From: Candidatus Kapaibacterium sp.
GTDB lineage: Bacteria > Bacteroidota > Ignavibacteria > Kapaibacteriales > UBA2268
Assembly (NCBI GenBank): GCA_027858275.1
Contig: JAQIDA010000162.1
Span: 1-10,028 of the forward strand
DNA length: 10,028 bases
Direction of reading: 5' to 3'
Shown: positions 1-4,898 of the stretch, piece by piece
Position numbering within the stretch: position 1 is the stretch's first letter
How the letters are laid out: the number at the start of each line of letters is the position of its first letter
Notes under the pieces: model-generated
The model's database searches: none
What the model saw: only the letters and a program-made list of their open reading frames with translations
Told to the model about the DNA's origin: nothing
Position numbers and translations under genes: made by a program

Positions 1-50
1 ATACAATGAAGAATGCTTTGGATGATGAAAGCGGCGCTTCTACGGAGTAA
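1..50 (+). CDS. C-terminal end of a probable SufU-type Fe-S scaffold protein (partial)
   Basis: Only the last 15 codons and two bases of a preceding codon lie in the window. The frame reads (partial codon ..AT, which would be His if CAT)-TMKNALDDESGASTE-stop, and the other two plus frames hit stops early (TGA at 7-9 and 23-25). SufU/NifU-N type scaffolds end in a helix of the form CATLxWHTLxxAL followed by a short acidic tail, and HTMKNAL plus DDESGASTE fits that pattern. The next gene is a SUF-associated DUF59 gene starting 54 bases downstream, which supports a SUF operon. SufU acts with the cysteine desulfurase SufS in sulfur transfer. The identification rests on a few residues and position, so SufE or an unrelated protein remains possible. 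Confidence 0.45.
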   Translation, partial: TMKNALDDESGASTE

Positions 51-104
51 AATTTCCGCAAGGTTTTTTGAAAACAGAAACAATTATAATAATTGAGAAA
101 TATA

Positions 105-407
105 ATGGATTTAAAAGAAAAAATAATCTCAGAGATCAAAAAAGTTTATGACCCGGAATTGCCGGTGAATGTATATGATCTCGGTTTGATTTATGACATA
201 TTAATCTCAGCTTCAGGCAATGTAAGTATCTCTATGACATTGACATCGCCGAATTGTCCGGTTGCCGGAGTTCTGCCGAAACAAGTTGAGGACAGAGTAA
301 GCGCATTGCACGATGTGAAGGGCGCAAAAGTTACGATTACATTCGATCCGCCTTGGAGCAGAGACAATCTGAGTGACGCGGCGAAATTGGAATTGGGCTT
401 GTTTTAA
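105..407 (+). CDS. sufT: SufT-like DUF59/MIP18-family Fe-S assembly factor
   Basis: This 100-residue cytosolic protein belongs to the DUF59 (MIP18/FeS_assembly_P) family, which helps mature Fe-S proteins. The family signatures are all visible: DPELPVNVYDLGLIY near residues 17-31, the cysteine-bearing MTLTSPNCPVAGVLP in the middle, and FDPPWSRDNLSDAAKLELG at the C-terminus. It spans the whole usual single-domain length and has no signal peptide or membrane segment. I prefer the ATG at 105 (MDLKEKI). A TTG four codons upstream at 93 is in frame but adds only MRNI and has no better ribosome site; a weak GAGA lies just before the ATG. It sits between a probable sufU tail and an A-type carrier gene, the usual SUF context. 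Some DUF59 proteins act in other pathways (PaaD, Mrp fusions), but the short length and neighbours favour SufT. Confidence 0.9.
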   Translation: MDLKEKIISEIKKVYDPELPVNVYDLGLIYDILISASGNVSISMTLTSPNCPVAGVLPKQVEDRVSALHDVKGAKVTITFDPPWSRDNLSDAAKLELGLF

Positions 408-417
408 GAAAGAGAAG

Positions 418-450
418 AACCTCCCCCCTTGCCCCCCTCCTTTGCAGGCA
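418..450. repeat. C-rich intergenic module, copy 1
   Basis: Just after the sufT stop the plus strand becomes strongly C-rich, with two C6 runs ending in CCCCTCCTTTGCA. The same GAACC-then-C-rich layout, ending CCCCTCCTTGGAA, recurs at 3197-3258, where it forms a clear hairpin. Here the matching G-rich arm is reduced to a short GTGGG, so this looks like a decayed or partial copy. It lies 31 bases before hairpin copy 1. No coding frame is supported. Confidence 0.5.
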
Positions 451-481
451 GTGGGATAAGATAACGAGGACAGCAAAAACA

Positions 482-513
482 GATGGAATCCACTCAAGAA
501 ATTGGAATCCATC
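482..513. repeat. 12-8-12 hairpin repeat, copy 1
   Basis: The arms GATGGAATCCAC and TTGGAATCCATC flank the 8-base loop TCAAGAAA. The arms pair except for an A-A mismatch at stem position 7 and a C-T mismatch at the loop end. Each arm also contains TGGAATCCA, an odd-length palindrome, so the arms are at once near-inverted and direct repeats. Copies with the same arms occur at 1579-1610 and 3150-3181. This copy lies between sufT and the A-type carrier gene, in what would be the carrier's 5' untranslated region. It has no T tract, so it is not an ordinary terminator. Confidence 0.8.
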
Positions 514-548
514 TTAGAATAAAACACATACTATAAAGGAAAAACAAA

Positions 549-953
549 ATGGATGTACCTGAATACGCACCTACAGTTGATGAAGGAAATATTGTTCGCG
601 TACCCGTCGGGATAGGCGGAGCGGATAGTGATGATGACATAAGATTTACTCATTCGGCTCTTGATATGATTGATGAGATCTTTAAGCAGAACAATGTACC
701 GGATAATTTTCGTTTGAGAATTATTGCCAGCGGCGGCGGCTGTTCCGGTATGCAGTATGAAATTGAATTTGACGATGAACGCTCGGACAGTGATCATGTG
801 TTTGACGTGCGCAACACTCCGATAATTATTAACTCGCAGCATCTTTTTTATATAATGGGCGTTACCGTTGACTATCAAAATGATCTGAAAGGTCAGGGAT
901 TCACATTTTCCGGACTTCAGAATATGCCGACTTGCGGCGGTTGTCACGCTTAA
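549..953 (+). CDS. A-type Fe-S carrier (SufA/IscA/ErpA family) with CGGC terminus
   Basis: A-type carriers bind Fe-S clusters or iron and hand clusters to target proteins. This 134-residue protein has a non-conserved acidic N-terminal stretch of about 30 residues, then the family fold: FTHSALDMIDEIF, LRIIASGGGCSGMQYEIEF, and the C-terminal GFTFSGLQNMPTCGGCHA. The three expected cysteines are Cys65, Cys129 and Cys132. The Cys65-Cys129 spacing of 64 equals that of E. coli IscA (Cys35-Cys99). The last cysteine is one residue late, giving CxxC rather than the usual CxC of CGCG, and the usual SSF tail is replaced by HA. The start is well supported by AAAGGA eight bases before the ATG. It follows sufT and precedes the superoxide dismutase on the same strand. 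The exact subgroup (SufA, IscA or ErpA) cannot be decided from sequence alone. Confidence 0.88.
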   Translation: MDVPEYAPTVDEGNIVRVPVGIGGADSDDDIRFTHSALDMIDEIFKQNNVPDNFRLRIIASGGGCSGMQYEIEFDDERSDSDHVFDVRNTPIIINSQHLFYIMGVTVDYQNDLKGQGFTFSGLQNMPTCGGCHA

Positions 954-982
954 TGGATATATAAATTCAATAGAGTAAAAAA

Positions 983-1558
983 ATGAAAATTACACTCAAT
1001 GAATTGCCTTTTAAGAAAGAATCTTTGGGCAAACTCTTTTCCAAAGAGGCTCTGGATTTCCATCATGACAAGCATCATGCGGCTTATGTCAATAATCTAA
1101 ACGGGATGATCAAAGGAACAGATTTCGAGAAAATGTCCCTCGAAGGCATTATCAAAAAGGCTGAAGGGTATATGTCCCAAAACGCCGCTCAGGTGTACAA
1201 TCATGATTTTTTCTGGAAATGTATTTCCGAAGAAGACGGCAACGAACCCGGCGAAAAACTGAGAAAAGAACTCCGGAAATATTTCGGGTCTTATGATACT
1301 TTTATAGACAAATTCAGCCAAGCTGCTTTGACTTTATTCGGCTCGGGATGGGTTTGGCTTGCGATGAATAAGGACGACAGCTTAGAGATCCTGCAATTGC
1401 CTAATTCGGGTACCCCTATCACGCTTGACAAGAAGCCTCTGCTCTGTATAGATGTTTGGGAGCATTCTTATTATATCGACTATAGGAATGACCGCGCAAA
1501 GTATATTGAGGCGTTTATGCAGGCTGTTGATTGGGAATTTGTTAGTAGTAATCTGTGA
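983..1558 (+). CDS. sodB: Superoxide dismutase, Fe-type (Fe/Mn SOD family)
   Basis: This enzyme converts superoxide to oxygen and hydrogen peroxide. At 191 residues it matches E. coli SodB (193). Metal ligands align as His27 (LDFHHDKHHAAY), His74 (AAQVYNHDFFW), Asp157 and His161 (DVWEHSYYIDYRN); the gateway tyrosine is Tyr35. Iron-type markers are Gln70 in NAAQVYNH, which supplies the outer-sphere glutamine in FeSODs, and NSGTPI where MnSODs carry their glutamine. Residue 155, just before the IDVWEH ligand motif, is Cys, where FeSODs usually have Thr and Mn or cambialistic enzymes often have Gly, so metal preference needs care. There is no signal peptide, so it should be cytosolic. The ATG follows an AGAG element and lies 29 bases after the A-type carrier stop, consistent with co-transcription with Fe-S assembly genes. 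Confidence 0.95.
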   Translation: MKITLNELPFKKESLGKLFSKEALDFHHDKHHAAYVNNLNGMIKGTDFEKMSLEGIIKKAEGYMSQNAAQVYNHDFFWKCISEEDGNEPGEKLRKELRKYFGSYDTFIDKFSQAALTLFGSGWVWLAMNKDDSLEILQLPNSGTPITLDKKPLLCIDVWEHSYYIDYRNDRAKYIEAFMQAVDWEFVSSNL

Positions 1559-1578
1559 TTTTGGGTGATGCTGAAGAA

Positions 1579-1610
1579 GATGGAATCCACTGAAGAATGT
1601 GGAATCCATC
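1579..1610. repeat. 12-8-12 hairpin repeat, copy 2
   Basis: The arms GATGGAATCCAC and GTGGAATCCATC pair over 11 of 12 positions (A-A mismatch at position 7) around the loop TGAAGAAT. It begins 20 bases after the SOD stop codon. There is no T tract after the stem. Apart from the loop and one arm base it is identical to the copy at 3150-3181. Confidence 0.85.
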
Positions 1611-1628
1611 GAAGAGTAGAACAGCCAG

Positions 1629-1661
1629 ACCTTCCGAAGGTTTCTTTACCTTCGGCAAGGT
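1629..1661. repeat. Covarying hairpin with TTTCTTTA loop, copy 1
   Basis: The 5' arm ACCTT-CCGAAGG (1629-1640) pairs perfectly with CCTTCGG (1649-1655) and AAGGT (1657-1661), with a single bulged C at 1656 and the 8-base loop TTTCTTTA (1641-1648). The same architecture (5 outer pairs, one-base bulge, 7 inner pairs, identical loop) recurs at 3257-3289 with five different base pairs, all compensated. Read on the minus strand, the loop is TAAAGAAA, matching the TNAAGAAW loop of the 12-8-12 hairpins nearby. It lies 18 bases after hairpin copy 2. Confidence 0.8.
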
Positions 1662-1692
1662 TTCCGGGAAGCACATATCGTTTTCGGCTAAA

Positions 1693-1705
1693 ACCTTCGG
1701 AAGGT
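1693..1705. repeat. Inverted partner of the 1629-1641 arm
   Basis: ACCTTCGGAAGGT here is the exact reverse complement of ACCTTCCGAAGGT at 1629-1641. It could pair with that arm in place of the local hairpin, or be the leftover arm of a second, decayed copy. A short flanking pair, AGCAC (1670-1674) with GTGCT (1708-1712), could close a larger loop around it. The rest of 1706-1760 shows nothing I can identify. Confidence 0.45.
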
Positions 1706-1760
1706 GAGTGCTAACATTGAATGACTCTATGTTTTCGTATATGTTGACGGCTCGGGATTA

Positions 1761-1781
1761 TGCCGTTCCTGAGTAAAAAAA
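1761..1781. repeat. Direct repeat bracketing lipoprotein genes, left copy
   Basis: TGCCGTTCCTGAGT followed by seven A (the run continues to 1782) is identical over 21 bases to 3090-3110 and resembles 2334-2347. On the minus strand it lies just downstream of the first lipoprotein stop. The three copies thus fall before, between and after the two lipoprotein genes. Confidence 0.7.
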
Positions 1782-1786
1782 ACGCC

Positions 1787-2278
1787 TTAATTATTTTTAA
1801 TATAATCAAAAATCATATTTTCCAATTCACCTGTAGAATAACATATTCCATCATAGCCGCCTTGAGCCATACCTGTTAAATTTTTATCAACACCTCTATA
1901 TGTCATATTTATCAGCACTTTAATATTTCCATTTTTTTCTTTAACAAAAATATTGAATTCTAAATGTGCACCATATTTATCTTTAATTTCAAACTCACCA
2001 CCCATATCTTTCCAGTTTCCACAATCACACCAATTTAGACCCTTTATTTTAAAGTCTTTTGTCGAAATTAATCCTGAGTCTTTATCAAGAATATCCAACG
2101 GCAATGAATTTATAGCAAAAAACTCAACTAAAGAAGTCCATACTGCGTTATATGATAAATCGTATAATTGTGTTTTAGTAATTCTCTTTGCTTGCTGTGG
2201 TGGTGTATACGTGTAGCAGCTATTCAAGCCAAACAACAACACTAAGATTATTAAAATTAATGAGAATTTTTTAAGCAT
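1787..2278 (-). CDS. Uncharacterised lipoprotein with WCDCG motif
   Basis: I do not recognise a named function. The 163-residue product begins with a type II signal peptide: MLKK, a long hydrophobic stretch, and lipobox LNSC with lipidated Cys21, so the mature protein should be anchored in a membrane on the periplasmic or surface side. The mature part begins with a Pro/Gln linker, then a compact domain with YNAVWTSLVEFFAINSLP and DKDSGLISTKDF. That layout recalls small alpha/beta lipoprotein domains such as BamC-like repeats, by pattern only. Cys84 and Cys86 in NWCDCGNW and Cys146 in ICYSTGELE could form a disulfide; similar CDCG plus CxSTGxLE pairs occur in my memory of uncharacterised lipoproteins, but this is unverified. 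The gene is notably AT-rich. Its leader and first ten codons nearly duplicate those of the LRR lipoprotein gene upstream. Confidence 0.75.
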   Translation of the reverse strand: MLKKFSLILIILVLLFGLNSCYTYTPPQQAKRITKTQLYDLSYNAVWTSLVEFFAINSLPLDILDKDSGLISTKDFKIKGLNWCDCGNWKDMGGEFEIKDKYGAHLEFNIFVKEKNGNIKVLINMTYRGVDKNLTGMAQGGYDGICYSTGELENMIFDYIKNN

Positions 2279-2350
2279 AGTATTCCCGAATAAATGTGAA
2301 TAATTATTATTAATTATTTAATATTATGAATTATGTCGTTTCTGAGTGAA
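2279..2350 (-). promoter_or_regulatory. Duplicated leader of the uncharacterised lipoprotein gene
   Basis: On the minus strand this roughly 70-base leader aligns throughout with the leader of the LRR gene (3038-3110). It starts ACTCAG-AACG-CA, continues through an AT-rich ATTC-TA-TATTAA core, and ends with the identical TTCACATTTATTCGG (2286-2300) shortly before the start codon. Distance from the ACTCAG element to the ATG is 69 bases here and 66 in the other copy. It probably holds the promoter and 5' untranslated region, but I cannot assign -35 or -10 boxes with confidence. Confidence 0.5.
2334..2347. repeat. Direct repeat between the two lipoprotein genes, diverged copy
   Basis: TGTCGTTTCTGAGT differs at two positions from TGCCGTTCCTGAGT at 1761 and 3090 and lacks the following A run. 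It lies four bases after the LRR gene stop and at the head of the next gene's leader, as expected at a tandem-duplication junction. Confidence 0.65.
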
Positions 2351-3037
2351 TTAATACCACTCTATTTTACAATTCGGCAACCAACTTTTAATTTTGGCTT
2401 TTTCTGTATTGGATAAATTGTTATAGCCTCCGTTCAAATCCAAATGTTTCAAATTCTTTAGATTGCTGATAGATTCAGGCAATGATGTCAGTCGATTGCC
2501 CCCCAAACCCAAATATTCCAAATTCTTAAGATTACCAATAGATTCAGGTAATGATGTCAGTTGGTTGCCGAACAATTCCAAATGTTTCAAATTAGTAAGA
2601 TTGCTGATAGATTCTGGCAATGATGTTAGATAGTTGCCGAACAATTCCAACGATTCCAAATTAGCAAGATTGCCGATAGATTCAGGCAATGATGTCAGTT
2701 TGTTGTTTCCCAAACCCAACGATTTCAAATTCTTAAGATTGTCGATAGATTCAGGCAATGATGTTAGATCGTTGCCGTTCAATTCCAATGAATCCAAATT
2801 AGCAAGATTGCCGATAGATTCAGGCAATGATGTCAGTTTGTTAAATTCCAAATCCAAATGTTTCAAATTAGTAAGATTGCCGATACAATCAGGCAATACA
2901 GCTGAATCTAACATTCTTAAACTGAGTGTATCAGAATTATTTTTGTATAAAGTACCGAGTATTTTACAAGTTTCGGTTTTTTCACAAGCAGCAAACATCA
3001 ACACAGCAATTAAAATCAATGAGAATTTTCTAAGCAT
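2351..3037 (-). CDS. Leucine-rich repeat lipoprotein
   Basis: This 228-residue protein has a type II signal peptide (MLRKFSLILIAVLMFAAC, lipidated Cys18) and an otherwise mostly repetitive mature part, so it should be a membrane-anchored periplasmic or surface protein. From about residue 49 it carries 23-residue leucine-rich repeats of the form LxxLxLxxNxLTSLPESIxNLxN. Six complete LPESI units start at residues 71, 94, 117, 140, 163 and 186, preceded by one diverged unit (VLPDCIGNL) and closed by a C-terminal cap, NNLSNTEKAKIKSWLPNCKIEWY. LRR domains bind proteins or other ligands; the partner is unknown. Cys18 is followed by Glu-Lys-Thr-Glu. The leader and first ten codons (27 of 30 bases) match the neighbouring lipoprotein gene, suggesting a shared secretion module. 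It is separated from nuoN by a terminator, so it is probably not part of the nuo operon. Confidence 0.88.
   Translation of the reverse strand: MLRKFSLILIAVLMFAACEKTETCKILGTLYKNNSDTLSLRMLDSAVLPDCIGNLTNLKHLDLEFNKLTSLPESIGNLANLDSLELNGNDLTSLPESIDNLKNLKSLGLGNNKLTSLPESIGNLANLESLELFGNYLTSLPESISNLTNLKHLELFGNQLTSLPESIGNLKNLEYLGLGGNRLTSLPESISNLKNLKHLDLNGGYNNLSNTEKAKIKSWLPNCKIEWY
2471..2884 (-). repeat. Six 69-bp tandem repeats inside the LRR gene
   Basis: The string AGATTCAGGCAATGATG, or a one- to two-base variant, begins at 2471, 2540, 2609, 2678, 2747 and 2816, exactly 69 bases apart, so each DNA unit encodes one 23-residue repeat. Units carrying NLANLDSLEL and NLANLESLEL sit two units apart, hinting at duplication of a two-unit (138 bp) block. 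Such near-identical units are prone to gain or loss by recombination. Confidence 0.9.
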
Positions 3038-3110
3038 AACAACTCCGAATAAATGTGAAAAATTATTGATTACTTAATATACGAATTTTTGCCGTTCCTG
3101 AGTAAAAAAA
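3038..3110 (-). promoter_or_regulatory. Leader of the LRR lipoprotein gene, including the right direct repeat
   Basis: This is the second copy of the leader described at 2279-2350. TTCACATTTATTCGG is at 3045-3059, followed by GGAG-like bases just before the start codon. The element at 3090-3110 is identical over 21 bases to 1761-1781. It probably contains the LRR gene promoter and untranslated leader; exact boxes are not resolved. Confidence 0.5.
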
Positions 3111-3149
3111 CAATAAAGAACAACAAAACAACAGAATAATCAAAATGAA

Positions 3150-3181
3150 GATGGAATCCACTTAAGAAAGTGGAATCCATC
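3150..3181. repeat. 12-8-12 hairpin repeat, copy 3
   Basis: The arms GATGGAATCCAC and GTGGAATCCATC flank the loop TTAAGAAA, with the same A-A mismatch at stem position 7 as the other copies. It lies 40 bases beyond the 3090-3110 direct repeat and begins a composite block of hairpin, C-rich module and second hairpin that runs to 3289. Confidence 0.85.
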
Positions 3182-3196
3182 GAAGAAGAAGATAAG

Positions 3197-3258
3197 AACC
3201 ACCCCGCCCTTCGGGCACCCCTCCTTGGAAAAGGAAGGGGAGTTTGAATCTCCCCCAC
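3197..3258. repeat. C-rich intergenic module with two hairpins, copy 2
   Basis: After GAACC the plus strand contains a small hairpin, GCCC-TTC-GGGC (3206-3216). A larger one follows: CCCCTCCTT (3218-3226) pairs with AAGG-AA-GGGG (3231-3240) around GGAA, with one bulged A. A CTCCCCC tract closes the module. Its first part resembles the C-rich stretch at 418-450. G/C-run palindromes of this kind are common between genes in Bacteroidota-type genomes. No protein is supported in any frame. Confidence 0.6.
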
Positions 3259-3289
3259 TTGTCCAAAGTTTCTTTACTTTGGATCAAGT
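3257..3289. repeat. Covarying hairpin with TTTCTTTA loop, copy 2
   Basis: ACTTG-TCCAAAG (3257-3268) pairs with CTTTGGA (3277-3283) and CAAGT (3285-3289), with a one-base bulge (T3284) and loop TTTCTTTA (3269-3276). Five of the twelve pairs differ from the copy at 1629-1661 and every change is compensated on the other arm, while loop and bulge position stay fixed. It lies just outside the nuo terminator. Confidence 0.8.
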
Positions 3290-3300
3290 TGAAAAAAAAC

Positions 3301-3340
3301 ATAAAAAAGGCTGACTCAAATTAATGAATCAGCCCTTTTT
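3301..3340 (-). terminator. Intrinsic terminator of the nuo operon, possibly bidirectional
   Basis: GGCTGACTCA (3309-3318) pairs with TGAATCAGCC (3325-3334) around a 6-base AATTAA loop, with one mismatch. On the minus strand the stem is followed by a T-rich run (complement of the A run at 3303-3308), about 20 bases beyond the nuoN stop, which is ideal for ending nuo transcription. On the plus strand it is followed by TTTTT, so it could also stop transcripts from the left. Confidence 0.85.
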
Positions 3341-3360
3341 ATATTTCTACTTGTCTCCTT

Positions 3361-4869
3361 TTAGTTGGAGACAAACATCTGTACGCTGTTCTTAGCCCAT
3401 TCTACTATTTGCTGGAAATAGATACCGAAAACTAATGTCGGTATGGCAAGTGCTACGAGAACCATGATTGCGCCGGGTGAGAAATGAACATCTTTTTGTT
3501 CGAGTTCAACGCCGCGTACGAACATGTTGCGAACTATTTTCATGTAGTAGTACAAAGAGACAACACTGTTCAATATACCTACAACCGCAAGCCAGATTAG
3601 TCCTGAATCGATAACCGCGCCAAAGACGAAGTATTTGCCGATGAAACCTGCTGTCGGGGGCAATCCTGTCAGTGAAATCAGGAATATTACCAAAGCTATT
3701 CCGAGAACCGGGGATCTATATCCGAAACCGGTATAATCTTCAATTTCGTCACTGTCGATTTCATTTGAGATCAACATTACTGCAAAGAATGCGCCGAGGT
3801 TCATTATCATATAGACAAAGAAATAAATCATTACAGCTGCTGTTCCAATATCATTCATCACGGCTACTGCCATCAGGATGTAACCTGCGTGAGCGATACT
3901 TGAATATGCCAGCATTCTCTTGGCGTTAGTCTGCCAAAGAGCAACCAGATTTCCGACGGTCATTGTCAATACGGATAATACCGCAATAATGAATTGCCAA
4001 TCTAAGTTGGAAATCATTGCCCATGTTTCGCTTTCGGGAGCTGTTTCAAGATTTGTGAAACCGAGTCTCAGGAATCTAATAAGTACAGCGAAACCCGCCG
4101 CTTTTGAAGCCACTGATAAATATGCCGTAATTGTAACCGGCGCGCCTTCGTAAACATCCGGTGTCCAGAAGTGGAAAGGCACAGCGGATATTTTATATCC
4201 GATCCCCGCCATAATCAGGATCATTGAGAATGTCAATGTAACAATATTCAAATCGCCGGTGGCGAGAACTTGGTTGATCTCTAAGAGATTCAAAGATCCC
4301 GTCATACCGAACAATAATGAAATACCGTATATCATCAAACCGGATGAAACCGCACCGAAAATCACATATTTCAATGAAGCTTCGCTCGCGCGATTGATTT
4401 CTTTTGTATAACCGGCAAGAATGTAAGAACTGATACTCATTATCTCGATTGAAAGATATATCATTATCATATTCGTGGCGGATGACAGCAGAAACATTCC
4501 GAAAGTAGCACTGGTTATCAGCATATAATATTCACCCATCGGGCGTTTGCCGTCAAAAAGTTCCTTGGAGAACAAGGACATTATCACGACAATAATGCTC
4601 GACAGAAGAATGATTATCTTGAAGAATTTTGCGAAGGAATCAACTGCGAGCATACCCGAGAAAATCGTAGTGCTTCCGTCGTTGCATTCATTAAACAGAA
4701 AGAATCCTGTTACGACAAATCCTATCAATGTAATATTCGCCGTAAGCTTCTCGGATTTTCTGAATATCAGATCGCCTGCCAGCGTCATCAAAAAAGTAAT
4801 TACCAAAGCCGATTCAGGTTTGAAAAGGCTCAAACTTTTTTGGAGTTCCGTTAAAAATTGCTCTATCAT
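3361..4869 (-). CDS. nuoN: NADH:quinone oxidoreductase subunit N (Complex I)
   Basis: NuoN is one of the three antiporter-like proton-pumping subunits of the Complex I membrane arm and lies next to the small NuoK/NuoJ region. The 502-residue, almost wholly hydrophobic protein has the expected length (about 485 in E. coli). Key charged residues are in place: Glu142 in MIYLSIEIMSISSY, Lys226 in GIGYKISAVPFHFWTPDVYEG, Lys256 in SVASKAAGF, and Lys412 in LTGLPPTAGFIGKY. NAKRMLAYSSIAHAGYIL is the typical helix-8 region. It is the last gene of the operon, 29 bases after nuoM, and is followed by an intrinsic terminator. No clear Shine-Dalgarno sequence precedes the ATG, so translation may be coupled to nuoM or rely on an AT-rich leader. 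Confidence 0.96.
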   Translation of the reverse strand: MIEQFLTELQKSLSLFKPESALVITFLMTLAGDLIFRKSEKLTANITLIGFVVTGFFLFNECNDGSTTIFSGMLAVDSFAKFFKIIILLSSIIVVIMSLFSKELFDGKRPMGEYYMLITSATFGMFLLSSATNMIMIYLSIEIMSISSYILAGYTKEINRASEASLKYVIFGAVSSGLMIYGISLLFGMTGSLNLLEINQVLATGDLNIVTLTFSMILIMAGIGYKISAVPFHFWTPDVYEGAPVTITAYLSVASKAAGFAVLIRFLRLGFTNLETAPESETWAMISNLDWQFIIAVLSVLTMTVGNLVALWQTNAKRMLAYSSIAHAGYILMAVAVMNDIGTAAVMIYFFVYMIMNLGAFFAVMLISNEIDSDEIEDYTGFGYRSPVLGIALVIFLISLTGLPPTAGFIGKYFVFGAVIDSGLIWLAVVGILNSVVSLYYYMKIVRNMFVRGVELEQKDVHFSPGAIMVLVALAIPTLVFGIYFQQIVEWAKNSVQMFVSN

Positions 4870-4898
4870 ATAACTATTCTGATATTATTAAAATTCAA

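Noticed and set aside
482..513. On the minus strand the hairpin copies read as a repeated peptide start such as MDSTFFSGFHL, suggesting small related proteins.
   Set aside because: The frames beyond the repeat are unrelated, no ribosome site is shared, and the differences fall in the loop or keep stem pairing. Structure explains the conservation better than coding.
1579..1661. Intrinsic terminator for the superoxide dismutase gene.
   Set aside because: Both stems lack a following T run; they may slow decay or stop transcription by another route, but sequence does not support a standard terminator.
2634..3077. Plus-strand repetitive frame opposite the LRR gene.
   Set aside because: It mirrors the 69-bp repeats; the minus frame has a signal peptide, lipobox and proper LRR consensus, while the plus frame has none of these.
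1761..3110. Integron-like gene cassettes with attC sites.
   Set aside because: The repeats are short direct repeats without the core GTTRRRY/RYYYAAC boxes or the long imperfect palindrome of attC, and no integrase gene is present.
482..3289. A CRISPR array made of the repeated hairpins.
   Set aside because: The copies are about 1.1 to 1.6 kb apart and separated by genes, with no regular spacers and no cas genes.
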